Source of the DNA: Planobispora longispora
GTDB taxonomy: Bacteria > Actinomycetota > Actinomycetes > Streptosporangiales > Streptosporangiaceae
DNA length: 64,000 bases
Direction of reading: 5' to 3'
Assembly: GCF_016863135.1 (NCBI RefSeq)
Contig: NZ_BOOH01000035.1
Span: 22,951 to 86,950, forward strand
Shown here one piece after another: positions 54,071 through 64,000 of the stretch. A program made the position numbers and the translations under genes. Position 1 is the stretch's first letter. The number at the start of each line of letters is the position of its first letter. Under the pieces are notes generated by a model that worked only from the letters and a program-made list of their open reading frames with translations, was not told the DNA's origin and ran no database searches.

Positions 54071-55786
54071 ATGTCCTGGCCGGAGATCGACATCGTCGGA
54101 ACGCACGTCGGCCCTCCCGTCACCGTCTACGGGAAGACCGACAGGACTCCCGGCGGGGAGCTCGCCCACGAGGGGAACCGCGTCCCCGACATCGTCGCGC
54201 TGGACTCGCGGCGGCTGGTGGTCGGCTGGCGGGCCGGGGTGCGCGACGCCCGCGACCCGTCCCCGACGGACCAGGGGGCGATCATGTACGCCCGGTCGGA
54301 CGACGCCGGTCGGACCTGGACGGTCGGCACGCTGGCCGCGGCGACCGCCACGCGCCGTTACCACTACGTGATGTTCCTCGACGACGGCGGCGTCCTGTAC
54401 GCGCTGCTCGGTCTGATCGACGTCGAGCGCGACCGGGACCGCCAGGGCCGGGTGGACGGCTTCCCGACCACGATGACGGCCAGGAGGAGCACCGACGCGG
54501 GCCGTACCTGGACCGACTTCCCGATCACGGTGGAGGTGCCGGACAACGGCCGGGGCGTGGTCGTGGCGGGCAGGCCGCTGCGGCACGGCGGGCACTGGCT
54601 GGTGCCGTACTGGAGGCACGCGGGCGGGACCACCCGGGCGGGCGTGCTGCGCTCGGCGGACCTGAGGACCTGGACCCCGGGCGCGCTCGCGGAGAACCCG
54701 CCCGGTGTGGCGGTGGAGGAGCCGCAGATCGCGATCTCCTACGACGACCCCGGCGCGCTGGTCATGGTCACCCGCACGCTGGACCTGCGCGGCGGCGCCT
54801 CGCCTGCCGAGCGCGACGCCCGCTACCGGGCCGGCGCCGCCCACTGCGCCACCGCGACCAGCGCCGACGGGGGCCTGACCTGGTCACGTCTCACGCTGGA
54901 CGAGGACCTGCCCAACTACTACGTCAAGACGTTCTTCACCCGCGACTCCGGGGGACGGCACCTGGCGATCTACAACACGCTGGCCGGACCGTTCACCGGT
55001 CCGGCGGAGAGCAAGCCCGATCAGTATCGCGAGGTGCTCCACTACAAGGTGCGGCGGCCCGGAGAGCCGTGGGGGCCCGGACGGCTCTTCGCCGACGGCA
55101 GGCGGCTGACCCGGGGCGCGGCACGCGGGTGGGACGTCTACCCGAGCGCCGACGAGTACGAGCCGGGGAAGTTCTTCGTCGTCTGGGAGCACAACCAGAC
55201 CAACATCAAGGTGGCCGGGCTCGACGTCACCCGGGGGTTCGGCGGCGACCTGTTCGCCGGCGACTGGGAGCTGTACGGCGGCGCGCGGCGGACCCCCGGC
55301 GGCGGGTTCGTCCTGCGCAGCGGCGGCGCCCGGCCCAGCGGGGCGACCCGCGCCCTCGACGTGCGCCAGGGGTGCGACTTCGTCCTGGAGTTCCGTGGCC
55401 GGGTCGACGACGACAGCGCGCTGGACCCCCGGACCGGCGAGGGCGTCTGCCTGGGCGCGAAGGTGGCCAACGGCGCGCGGAGGCTGATGCTGGCCGTACA
55501 GCGCGGCGGGGTGTGGAGCATGCGCAAGGGATCGTCGGTCTGGGAGAGGGTCCACTCCCTCGACGGCGCCGGGCGGCTCGCGACCTGGCGGGTGGCCGTC
55601 GACAGCTCCGGCGTGGCCCGCCTGTCCCGCGACGGCGCGGACACCGGGGCCAGATGGGTGATCCAGGACAGCAGGGAACGGCCGCAGCTCACTCACTGGG
55701 TGACCGGCACCCCGGGCGGCAACGCCGCCGCGGCCACCGTCGAGTGGACCCGCCTCTCCCCGGCGTTCCCGGAGCCACTGCTGTAG
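54071..55786 (+). CDS. Sialidase/neuraminidase-family protein with C-terminal lectin-like domain
   Basis: A 571-aa six-bladed beta-propeller protein. Three Asp boxes are clear: SDDAGRTWT (about 77-85), STDAGRTWT (about 139-147) and SADGGLTWS (about 270-278). From about 395 a lectin-like beta-sandwich continues (GGFVLRSGGARPSGATRALD ... VEWTRLSPAFPEPLL). No signal peptide is visible. It may hydrolyse sialic or related sugars, but the substrate and catalytic triad cannot be fully verified. ATG 54071 lacks a strong SD. Confidence 0.82.
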   Translation: MSWPEIDIVGTHVGPPVTVYGKTDRTPGGELAHEGNRVPDIVALDSRRLVVGWRAGVRDARDPSPTDQGAIMYARSDDAGRTWTVGTLAAATATRRYHYVMFLDDGGVLYALLGLIDVERDRDRQGRVDGFPTTMTARRSTDAGRTWTDFPITVEVPDNGRGVVVAGRPLRHGGHWLVPYWRHAGGTTRAGVLRSADLRTWTPGALAENPPGVAVEEPQIAISYDDPGALVMVTRTLDLRGGASPAERDARYRAGAAHCATATSADGGLTWSRLTLDEDLPNYYVKTFFTRDSGGRHLAIYNTLAGPFTGPAESKPDQYREVLHYKVRRPGEPWGPGRLFADGRRLTRGAARGWDVYPSADEYEPGKFFVVWEHNQTNIKVAGLDVTRGFGGDLFAGDWELYGGARRTPGGGFVLRSGGARPSGATRALDVRQGCDFVLEFRGRVDDDSALDPRTGEGVCLGAKVANGARRLMLAVQRGGVWSMRKGSSVWERVHSLDGAGRLATWRVAVDSSGVARLSRDGADTGARWVIQDSRERPQLTHWVTGTPGGNAAAATVEWTRLSPAFPEPLL

Positions 55787-55792
55787 CCGCGG

Positions 55793-55845
55793 CCGGAGCC
55801 GTTCCCGGTGCCACCCCGGAGCCGTTCCCGGTGCCGCCCCGGAGC
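55793..55845. repeat. 23-bp tandem repeat after the sialidase gene
   Basis: Two copies (55793-55815, 55816-55838) and the start of a third, differing at one position, begin 7 bp after the sialidase stop. The gene's last codons share CGGAGCC with it. Confidence 0.85.
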
Positions 55846-55991
55846 CGTGACGGGACGTCGGGATCGCCTCGGCGGGACGATCCACGGGGAGAGCGGATCT
55901 CCCGGAGTCGTCCACATGCCGGGCGGCACAGCCGCTTCCGGCTCCCCGCCACGCGATAGCTTTGGGAGGTCCACCACAAGGGGAAGAGACT

Positions 55992-58397
<2,406 letters not shown>

Positions 58398-58470
58398 CGA
58401 TCCGTACGGCCGTCGCCCTCTCGTGGGGGCGGCGGCCGTACGGCTATCCTGGGTGCAGGCATTGCCGTCG

Positions 58471-59094
58471 ATGGTTCCGGGCGCACCGCTGAAGCGCCCG
58501 CAGTATGACCCATATGACCTGCGTGATCTGTATGACCCGCCACCTTCCCGCGGAGGTCGTCCGCGTCCGGCCGTGACCGGCCCCGCCGTGCGGGTGCGCA
58601 CCCGTGAAGACCTGAGGGCCGCCCGCCGTCCCCGACCGCTCCGATGTCTCGGTCATCTGTGCGTCGCCCCGCTCTGGCCGATGCACGGGCTCAATCTCGG
58701 CACGCTGCTGCGGACCTGCGACGCGGTCGGCGCGTGCATGGCCGTACCGCGCCTGCCGTGGGTCCCCGAGGCTCTCCGGCGCGGCAACACCCTGCGCAAG
58801 CCGGCCTGCGTGCACTGGGTGCGGGAGCCCCTGGGCTGGCTGGCCGAACGCCGGGCGGCCGGGGACCACGTCCTCGGGGTGGAGCTGGCGGAGGAGGCCG
58901 TCCGGCTGGCCGACCTGCCCATGGCCCGCCGTCCCACGGTGGCGGTCCTCGGCCACGAACGCGACGGCATCCCGCCGGAGGCCCTCGACCTGCTCGACGC
59001 GGCCGTGGAGATCCCGATGATCGGCACGGGGGCGAGCCTCAACGTGGCCGTCGCGGGCTCGCTCGTGCTGTACAAACTGGCGGGGTTCGCCTGA
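58471..59094 (+). CDS. SpoU/TrmH-family RNA 2'-O-methyltransferase
   Basis: A 207-aa SPOUT enzyme. Motif 1 NLGTLLRTCDAVGA (about 75-88), motif 2 VAVLGHERDGIPPEALDLLD (about 156-175) and motif 3 EIPMIGTGASLNVAVAGSLVLY, with the trefoil knot. The specific RNA target cannot be assigned. The start is uncertain; the ATG at 58471 has no strong SD and the N-terminal 40 residues are low complexity. Confidence 0.85.
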   Translation: MVPGAPLKRPQYDPYDLRDLYDPPPSRGGRPRPAVTGPAVRVRTREDLRAARRPRPLRCLGHLCVAPLWPMHGLNLGTLLRTCDAVGACMAVPRLPWVPEALRRGNTLRKPACVHWVREPLGWLAERRAAGDHVLGVELAEEAVRLADLPMARRPTVAVLGHERDGIPPEALDLLDAAVEIPMIGTGASLNVAVAGSLVLYKLAGFA

Positions 59095-59110
59095 GCCCCG
59101 CGCCGCCGGT

Positions 59111-59142
59111 CCGTTCCCGGGCGGCCGGGCGTCCGGGAACGG
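59111..59142. terminator. Bidirectional terminator between convergent genes
   Basis: Perfect 10-bp arms CCGTTCCCGG and CCGGGAACGG with a 12-nt loop, in the 57-bp gap between the methyltransferase (plus) and WGR (minus) genes. Confidence 0.65.
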
Positions 59143-59151
59143 CCGCGCCGG

Positions 59152-60588
59152 TCAGAGCAGGCGGCGGATGTCGCCGTAGGCGCGGTAGAACCCGCCCCGC
59201 CCGGAGGAGCGGACGCCCTCGACGAGGTAGCGGACGCCCGCCTCGCGCACGTTCTTGGGGAACTGCACGTTCCATCCGGATTCGTAGCCCTCGCTGACCA
59301 CCCGGACCCGCAGGCGTCCGCCCTCCTGGTAGCACTCCACGATCACGCCGCCGTCCGCCTGCGCCTCCGGCGAGACGGTCTCCACGGTCGCGGCCGGCTC
59401 CACCGCGGCCAGGCCCGCGGCGGCCTTGACGTCCACCGCCTCGGGGACGGTGCCCTCCTGCGCCGCCCTGATCGCCGCCTCGGTGGCGTCGATGCAGGCC
59501 AGGGTGCCGTCGGTGGTGACGATGTAGAGGCGGTCGTCGAGATACTGCATGGAGAAGGCCGAGCCGCAGCCGGTGGCGAGCTTCCACAGGCGCGTGCCGT
59601 CGGCGTCGAAGCAGTAGATGGAGGAATGGTTGTCCCCGGCGAAGACGTAGCGGCCGCCGGGGGCGGTGGCGCAGGAGAAGACGGGGGCGTCGCACCGGTA
59701 GACCGCCTCGGCGAGACCGTCGGACTTGCGCAGCCGGTGCACGGCCCCGCGCGAGGTGCCCGCGTAGACCGACTCGGCCTCCTGCCAGCCGAACAGCACC
59801 GCGCCCTGGACCCCGGTCTGCCAGACGGGGGCGCCGTCGGCGGCGTCGTAGCGGGCCACCCCCGCGGAGTGGCCGTGATAGACGGCCTCGTCGTCGCAGC
59901 GGACCATCCAGGCGGAGTCGCCCTGACCGGTGCGCGCCCACTGGAACTCGTCCTCGTGGTCGATGGTCGTGATCCGCCCGGCCCGGTCGGACACGCCGAG
60001 CACGCCGTCATGGATGTCGAGCCAGTAGATGTCGACGTCCTCGGCGATCTCGTAGGCGACCCGGGGGACCTTCCCGCTGAGGTCGTAGACCTTGCCGTCG
60101 TCGGCGCCGGCGTAGATCCAGAAGTCGTCGGCCACGATGCACTTGACGCCGTCGGGCAGCCGGAAGCGGCCGGTCACGGTGCCGTCGTGGGTGACGGTGT
60201 AGACGTCGCCCCGCTGGTTGCCCACCCAGCAGCGCTCGGCGTCCACGAAGATGCCGAACGCCGCGGCGCCGCTGGCGAAGCGCCACAGCACGGGCGCCTG
60301 GCGGGCGGTGGAGCGGGAGCTGACGATGCTGCGCCGGGTGACCGGCCGGGCCTGCCGCACGCCTCGCACGGCGCTCGCGTATCCCTTGCGGACCTTCTCG
60401 CCGACCTTCTTGGCGGCGGCGGCCGCGGCCTTCTCCGCGGTGGCGAAGGAGGAGGTCTTGGTCTGCCCGGCCTCCCCGATCCGGCCGTAGGTGATCGTCA
60501 CCTCTGTCCCGTCGAGCACGACCTCGTAGAACTTGTGCGAGCCGCCGCCGTCCTCGGACAGCTCCAGGTACGTGCTCTGCGCCGCCAT
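59152..60588 (-). CDS. WGR-domain protein with beta-propeller
   Basis: A 478-aa protein. Residues 1-75 are a WGR domain (SHKFYEVVLDGTEVTITYGR, GRIGEAGQ, the family name motif being YGRIG here). From about 105 to 370 PQQ/WD-like blades follow, for example GDVYTVTHDGTVTGRFRLPD, GKVYDLSGKVPRVAYEIAED and RYVFAGDNHSSIYCFDADG. The C-terminus is a small beta domain. WGR domains bind DNA or poly-ADP-ribose polymerase partners; this architecture is unusual and no partner is adjacent. ATG 60588 with GAGGCGGAAG. Confidence 0.82.
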   Translation of the reverse strand: MAAQSTYLELSEDGGGSHKFYEVVLDGTEVTITYGRIGEAGQTKTSSFATAEKAAAAAAKKVGEKVRKGYASAVRGVRQARPVTRRSIVSSRSTARQAPVLWRFASGAAAFGIFVDAERCWVGNQRGDVYTVTHDGTVTGRFRLPDGVKCIVADDFWIYAGADDGKVYDLSGKVPRVAYEIAEDVDIYWLDIHDGVLGVSDRAGRITTIDHEDEFQWARTGQGDSAWMVRCDDEAVYHGHSAGVARYDAADGAPVWQTGVQGAVLFGWQEAESVYAGTSRGAVHRLRKSDGLAEAVYRCDAPVFSCATAPGGRYVFAGDNHSSIYCFDADGTRLWKLATGCGSAFSMQYLDDRLYIVTTDGTLACIDATEAAIRAAQEGTVPEAVDVKAAAGLAAVEPAATVETVSPEAQADGGVIVECYQEGGRLRVRVVSEGYESGWNVQFPKNVREAGVRYLVEGVRSSGRGGFYRAYGDIRRLL

Positions 60589-60670
60589 CTTCCGCCTCTT
60601 CCCTTGATCGGTTTTCCGGGGAGCGTACGGCAGTCGGGCGACAAATCGTGACACGGATAGCCTGCTCCAT

Positions 60671-61747
60671 GTGACGCCCAGGAAGGTGATCATCGACTGC
60701 GACCCGGGACTCGACGACGCCCTGGCCCTCGCTCTCGCGTGCGCCGCCCCGGAGCTGGAGATCGTCGGGATCACCACGGTCGCGGGCAACGCCACCCTGG
60801 AGCGGACCACGGCCAACGCGCTGCGGCTACGCGCGTTCCTGGGCGCGGGCGAGACGCCGGTCGTCCCCGGGAGCGCCGACGCGCTGGCGGGGCACGGCCT
60901 CGCGCGGGAGAACAGTCCGCACGGGCCCTCCGGCCTGGGCTCGGTCGTGCTGCCCGAGGCGCCCTCGCCTCCGGCCGGCGGTCACGCGACGGCTTTCCTC
61001 ATCGAGGCCGTAGGGGCTCATCCGGGCGAGATCACCCTGGTCGCGCTCGGCCCGCCGACCAACATCGCGCTGGCCGTGCGCGCGGAGCCCCGCCTGGCGG
61101 AGTGGGCCCGCGGCCTGGTCGTCCTGGGCGGCCGCCACACCCGCCGCGCCATCGCGCCCGACTTCAACTTCGCGGCCGATCCCGAGGCCGCCGCGGTCGT
61201 GTTCGGGGCGGGCTGGACGGTGACCGCGATCGGCGTCGACGTCGCCGGTCAGGCGCGGGCCGGGGACGCGGTGGTGGCGGAGATGCGGGCGCTGGGACGG
61301 CTCGGCCGCGAGCTGCTCGTCCCGTGTGTGGAATTCCCCGGCCGGGCGGGCGGACCCGGCGGGCCCGCGGTCCACGACGCCTGCGCCGTCGCCTGCGTGA
61401 TCGATCCGGGGGTGGTGACCACCGCGCCCGCCGCGGTCACGGTGGTCACCGGTCCCGATCCCGGTTCCGGCCCCGGTCATGGCGGTGGCGGTTCCGGCCC
61501 CGATGCCCGCCCCGCCACCGGCCCCGATGCCCGCTCCGACCCCGACCCCGGTGCCGGAGCCGGCAGCAGCAGCGGCAGCGGCAGCGGCAGCGGTGAGGCC
61601 ACCGCGGCCCCCGTACCGGGAACGACGGTCACGGACCTGCGGCCGGAGCGGCCGGCGAACGCCGTGGTCGCCACCGCGCTCGACACGGACCGCTTCTGGG
61701 AGCTGACGCTGTCGGCCTACCGCCGTCTCGCCCGCCGCCTCGGCTGA
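60671..61747 (+). CDS. Inosine-uridine-type nucleoside hydrolase with low-complexity insertion
   Basis: A 358-aa nucleoside hydrolase. The Ca-binding motif IIDCDPGLDDALAL is at about 7-20, PDFNFAADPEAA at about 161-172 and VHDACAVA near 237-244, so the active site is complete. Between about 258 and 315 an insertion rich in Gly, Ser, Pro and Asp (SGPGHGGGGSGPDARPATG and SSSGSGSGSG) separates the body from the conserved end (TDLRPERPANAVVATALDTD). GTG start 60671. It overlaps the convergent DUF998 frame by over 900 nt. Confidence 0.88.
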   Translation: MTPRKVIIDCDPGLDDALALALACAAPELEIVGITTVAGNATLERTTANALRLRAFLGAGETPVVPGSADALAGHGLARENSPHGPSGLGSVVLPEAPSPPAGGHATAFLIEAVGAHPGEITLVALGPPTNIALAVRAEPRLAEWARGLVVLGGRHTRRAIAPDFNFAADPEAAAVVFGAGWTVTAIGVDVAGQARAGDAVVAEMRALGRLGRELLVPCVEFPGRAGGPGGPAVHDACAVACVIDPGVVTTAPAAVTVVTGPDPGSGPGHGGGGSGPDARPATGPDARSDPDPGAGAGSSSGSGSGSGEATAAPVPGTTVTDLRPERPANAVVATALDTDRFWELTLSAYRRLARRLG

Positions 61748-62374
61748 CGCCTTCCGGGCGGGCCCCCTCCCCAGTGCCAGCCCGAGCGTCACCAGGACCG
61801 CGACCTCGAAGGCGACCACCAGCCGCTGGGTCACCCCGGCCGGGATGTCGTCGTTGCCCAGATCGACGCCGAACATCCGCACGACATACGGGATCACCAC
61901 CAGGAGCAGCACGCCCAGCGATGCCAGGCTCAGCGCCTTCACCGTCCTGGCGTACGGCCTGCCCTCGTTCCGCCGCGCCAGGATCAGCCCGGCGACCGGC
62001 ATCGCCAGGAACGCCGCGAACGCGGCGTACCGGTGGATGCCCCCGGACATCGAGAGCGGCACCCCGGGCCGGTCGGTGGGGAAGGCGCCGATCAGGAGCA
62101 TGCACAGGCCCCAGATCCCGACCAGCGCCGCCGCCTTGCGGTCCTGGCCGCGGCGGGCCAGCACGACGCCGAAGACCGTCGCGCCCACGGCGAAGAGCGT
62201 GAGCGAGGCGGGCAGCAGCCAGCCGTCCGGCTCGAACGCGTACTCGCTGATCAGCGTGTGCACCGGATCGAGGCCCGTGGCCACGTGCAGGCCGAACATG
62301 GACACCGCGCCGGCGACGATCGCCGCGTACCCGCCGACGACCATCCATGGTCCCGAAAACGCCTTGCTTCCCAT
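60827..62374 (-). CDS. DUF998-like membrane protein with long read-through extension
   Basis: A 515-aa frame. Residues 1 to about 205 are a typical DUF998-type protein with six helices (WMVVGGYAAIVAGAVSMFGL ... VVAFEVAVLVTLGLALGRG) and conserved loops LISEYAFEPDGWLL and GAFPTDRPG...SMSGGIHRYAAFAAF. At about 61765, where family members end, no stop occurs; the frame continues 900 nt antisense through the nucleoside hydrolase gene, giving Arg/Gly/Ala-rich sequence. Probably a deletion removed the native stop. ATG 62374; an in-frame GTG at 62431 is possible. Confidence 0.65.
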   Translation of the reverse strand: MGSKAFSGPWMVVGGYAAIVAGAVSMFGLHVATGLDPVHTLISEYAFEPDGWLLPASLTLFAVGATVFGVVLARRGQDRKAAALVGIWGLCMLLIGAFPTDRPGVPLSMSGGIHRYAAFAAFLAMPVAGLILARRNEGRPYARTVKALSLASLGVLLLVVIPYVVRMFGVDLGNDDIPAGVTQRLVVAFEVAVLVTLGLALGRGPARKASAEAAGETAVGRQRQLPEAVRVERGGDHGVRRPLRPQVRDRRSRYGGRGGLTAAAAAAAAAAGSGTGVGVGAGIGAGGGAGIGAGTATAMTGAGTGIGTGDHRDRGGRGGHHPRIDHAGDGAGVVDRGPAGSARPAGEFHTRDEQLAAEPSQRPHLRHHRVPGPRLTGDVDADRGHRPARPEHDRGGLGIGREVEVGRDGAAGVAAAQDDQAAGPLRQAGLRAHGQRDVGRRAERDQGDLARMSPYGLDEESRRVTAGRRRGRLGQHDRAQAGGPVRTVLPREAVPRQRVGAPGDDRRLARAQERA

Positions 62375-62600
62375 GGCGTCAACGATCGCGTCGGGCCAGG
62401 TCGTGAAGTATCCGAAATATTCCCCAGCCACCCCTGACCGGTCCCGGAGGGGCTCCGGCCCGGGGTGGGGGTGGCCTCAGGGTGACGCCGGCCGTACCGC
62501 CCCCGTGAACTGCGCGGACCTCCCCGAAGGTAGGGCCCTCCCCCTCAGGGTCGGCCGCTCCGGGGTCGTGTTCCGGCGACCGGTGGCCCGGAGGGGGCGC

Positions 62601-62631
62601 TTGACTTGAAGCGCACTTCAACATGCAGGGT
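62601..62631 (+). promoter_or_regulatory. MerR-type promoter/operator of the MerR-AKR operon
   Basis: -35 TTGACT (62601-62606) and -10 CAGGGT (62626-62631) separated by an over-long 19-bp spacer. The spacer contains TTGAAG...CTTCAA (62606-62621), a dyad with CGCA between. Long spacers with central dyads are typical of promoters activated by MerR regulators through DNA twist, so the regulator most likely controls itself and the reductase. Confidence 0.7.
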
Positions 62632-62638
62632 GGAGTCC

Positions 62639-63001
62639 ATGGGCATCACCATCCAGGAAGCCTCGCGCGTATCGGGGCTGAGCACGCACACGCTGCGCTA
62701 CTACGAGCGGATCGGGCTCATCCACGAGGTCGGCCGCGACTCCGGCGGCCGGCGCAGCTACACCCGGCCGGATCTCGAATGGCTGGACTTCCTCACGAAG
62801 CTGCGCACCACCGGGATGCCGATCGCCGAGATGTGCCGGTACGCCGAGCTGCGCCGCCGGGGCGCGGCGACCGCGGCCGAGCGGCGGCGCATGCTCGAGG
62901 TCCACCGCGCGCGCGTCCTGGAGCGGATCGCCCAGCTCAGCGAGGACGTCTCGGTCCTCGACTACAAAATCGACCTATATCACGCAATGGAGAACTCATG
63001 A
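62639..63001 (+). CDS. MerR-family transcriptional regulator
   Basis: A 120-aa regulator. The winged HTH reads [26 protein letters not shown] (about 3-28), followed by [15 protein letters not shown] and a coiled dimerisation helix ([22 protein letters not shown]) with no long effector domain and no Cys cluster, so metal sensing is unlikely. ATG 62639 with GGAG; an in-frame ATG 11 codons upstream lies within the promoter. The stop overlaps the reductase ATG by 4 nt. Confidence 0.93.
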   Translation: MGITIQEASRVSGLSTHTLRYYERIGLIHEVGRDSGGRRSYTRPDLEWLDFLTKLRTTGMPIAEMCRYAELRRRGAATAAERRRMLEVHRARVLERIAQLSEDVSVLDYKIDLYHAMENS

Positions 63002-63978
63002 ACAAGCGACGTCTCGGCAGCGGCGGCCCCGAGGTCTCCGCACTCGGGCTCGGCTGCATGGGAATGTCGGAGTTCTACGGCCCGACCGACGAGGCCGAGT
63101 CGATCAAGGTCATCCACCGGGCGCTGGATCTCGGGATGAACTTCCTGGACACCGCCGACATGTACGGCAGGGGCCACAACGAGGAACTGGTCGGGCGGGC
63201 GATCGCCGACCGCAGGGACCGGGCGGTACTGGCGACCAAGTTCGGCATCGTCCGGGGTGACAACCCGGCGGCGCGGTCCGTCGACGGCAGTCCCGAGTAC
63301 GTCCGGAAGGCGTGCGACGCCTCGCTGCGCAGGCTCGGCGTCGACCACATCGACCTGTACTACCTGCACCGCCGCGACCCCGGGGTGCCGATCGAGGAGA
63401 CCGTCGGCGCGATGGCCGAGCTGGTCGCCGCGGGCAAGGTCGGTCACCTGGGTCTGTCCGAGGTGAGCGCCGAGACCCTGCGCAGGGCCCAGGCGGTCCA
63501 CCCCATCGCCGCGCTGCAGAGCGAGTACTCGCTCTTCGCCCGGGACATCGAGGGGGAGATCCTGCCGGCCGCCCGGGAACTGGGCATCGCCCTGGTGGCG
63601 TACTCGCCGATCAGCCGGGGCCTGCTCGGCGGCGTCCTCCCGCCCGCCGAGGAGATGCCCGCCGACGACTTCCGCAAGTACTTCCCCCGGTTCGCCGGGG
63701 AGAACGCGGCGGGGAACGAGGCGCTCGTCGCCGAGGTCCGGAAGATCGCCGAGGACGCGGGGTGCACTCCGGCCCAGCTCGCCCTGGCCTGGGTGCTGTC
63801 CCGGGGCGAGGACGTCATCCCGATCCCGGGCACCAAGCGGCTGCGCTACCTGGAGGAGAACGCCGCGGCGGCCGGTGTCGAGCTGACCGCCGCCCAGCTC
63901 GACGCCCTGGAGACCGCCGTGCCCAGCGGGGCCGTGCGCGGTGACCGTTACCCGGACATGTCCTCCATCGAGAGCTGA
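62998..63978 (+). CDS. Aldo-keto reductase (AKR13-like)
   Basis: A 326-aa NADPH-dependent reductase. Catalytic residues are visible: Asp in FLDTADMYG (about 51), Tyr in the same loop, Lys in ATKFG (about 81) and His in YYLHRRD (about 122). The C-terminal coenzyme loop [17 protein letters not shown] (about 277-293) is typical. It is coupled to its MerR regulator, consistent with response to electrophilic or aldehyde stress. The gene is complete and ends 22 nt before the window edge. Confidence 0.95.
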   Translation: MNKRRLGSGGPEVSALGLGCMGMSEFYGPTDEAESIKVIHRALDLGMNFLDTADMYGRGHNEELVGRAIADRRDRAVLATKFGIVRGDNPAARSVDGSPEYVRKACDASLRRLGVDHIDLYYLHRRDPGVPIEETVGAMAELVAAGKVGHLGLSEVSAETLRRAQAVHPIAALQSEYSLFARDIEGEILPAARELGIALVAYSPISRGLLGGVLPPAEEMPADDFRKYFPRFAGENAAGNEALVAEVRKIAEDAGCTPAQLALAWVLSRGEDVIPIPGTKRLRYLEENAAAAGVELTAAQLDALETAVPSGAVRGDRYPDMSSIES

Positions 63979-64000
63979 CCGCGCACCCGGCCGCAGGTCA

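Overview
The window is a very GC-rich chromosomal segment with actinobacterial gene styles throughout: GTG and TTG starts, SigE-like ECF sigma, mycoredoxin, NB-ARC ATPase, DUF5685 and DUF6493-like proteins, an AA10 monooxygenase with CBM2, and YhgE/Pip plus MMPL exporters. A Streptosporangiales-type actinomycete (Streptosporangium, Nonomuraea or relatives) is my best guess, from overall flavour only. I see no rRNA, transposase, prophage, CRISPR array or secondary-metabolite megasynthase.

Layout. 0-5 kb: edge-truncated sigma/membrane fusion, GH1 beta-glucosidase, GAF histidine kinase, degenerate serine recombinase, STAS protein. 5-12 kb: metH under an S-adenosylhomocysteine riboswitch, DJ-1/PfpI protein, VOC protein, pirin, small GNAT. 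12-15.5 kb: NarL-type two-component pair behind a tandem palindrome, membrane protein, mycoredoxin. 15.5-25.2 kb: an alpha-glucoside uptake operon (binding lipoprotein, two permeases, GH13 glucosidase), an NB-ARC ATPase without HTH, its LacI regulator, and a broken GH87-like glucanase gene. 25-33.5 kb: small enzymes, a GH13 C-terminal remnant, then an MMPL transporter fused to an ABC-type ATPase and coupled to a YhgE/Pip membrane protein. 33.5-37.5 kb: DUF6493-like, pentapeptide-repeat, RTX-like and 2H proteins. 37.5-42.4 kb: an 88-bp tandem duplication carrying two near-identical micro-ORFs, then a tight four-gene module (alpha/beta hydrolase with a Cys nucleophile, companion protein, patatin, cholesterol-oxidase-like GMC oxidoreductase). 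42.5-47.7 kb: DoxX, SRPBCC, exported hydrolase, MFS pump divergent from a ROK repressor. 47.8-52 kb: LPMO with promoter and CebR-like box, a lipoprotein CBM2, DUF5685, two acetyltransferases. 52-64 kb: two unusual tRNAs, MmcQ, TetR, an SDR remnant, sialidase, Tex, SpoU methyltransferase, WGR/beta-propeller protein, nucleoside hydrolase tail-to-tail with a DUF998 protein that has lost its normal stop, and a MerR/aldo-keto reductase operon.

Themes. Glycan use recurs: GH1, the alpha-glucoside operon, the broken glucanase, LPMO with CBM2, and sialidase. Short tandem duplications are frequent and often sit exactly at gene ends; two of them place three TGA codons 14 nt apart, giving a stop in every frame. 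Erosion is visible in the GH87-like gene, GH13 tail, SDR fragment, sigma fusion and DUF998 read-through. The strongest leads are the SAH riboswitch with a readable ON-switch architecture, the MMPL-ATPase fusion operon, the duplicated micro-ORFs, the hydrolase/patatin/GMC module and the tRNA pair.
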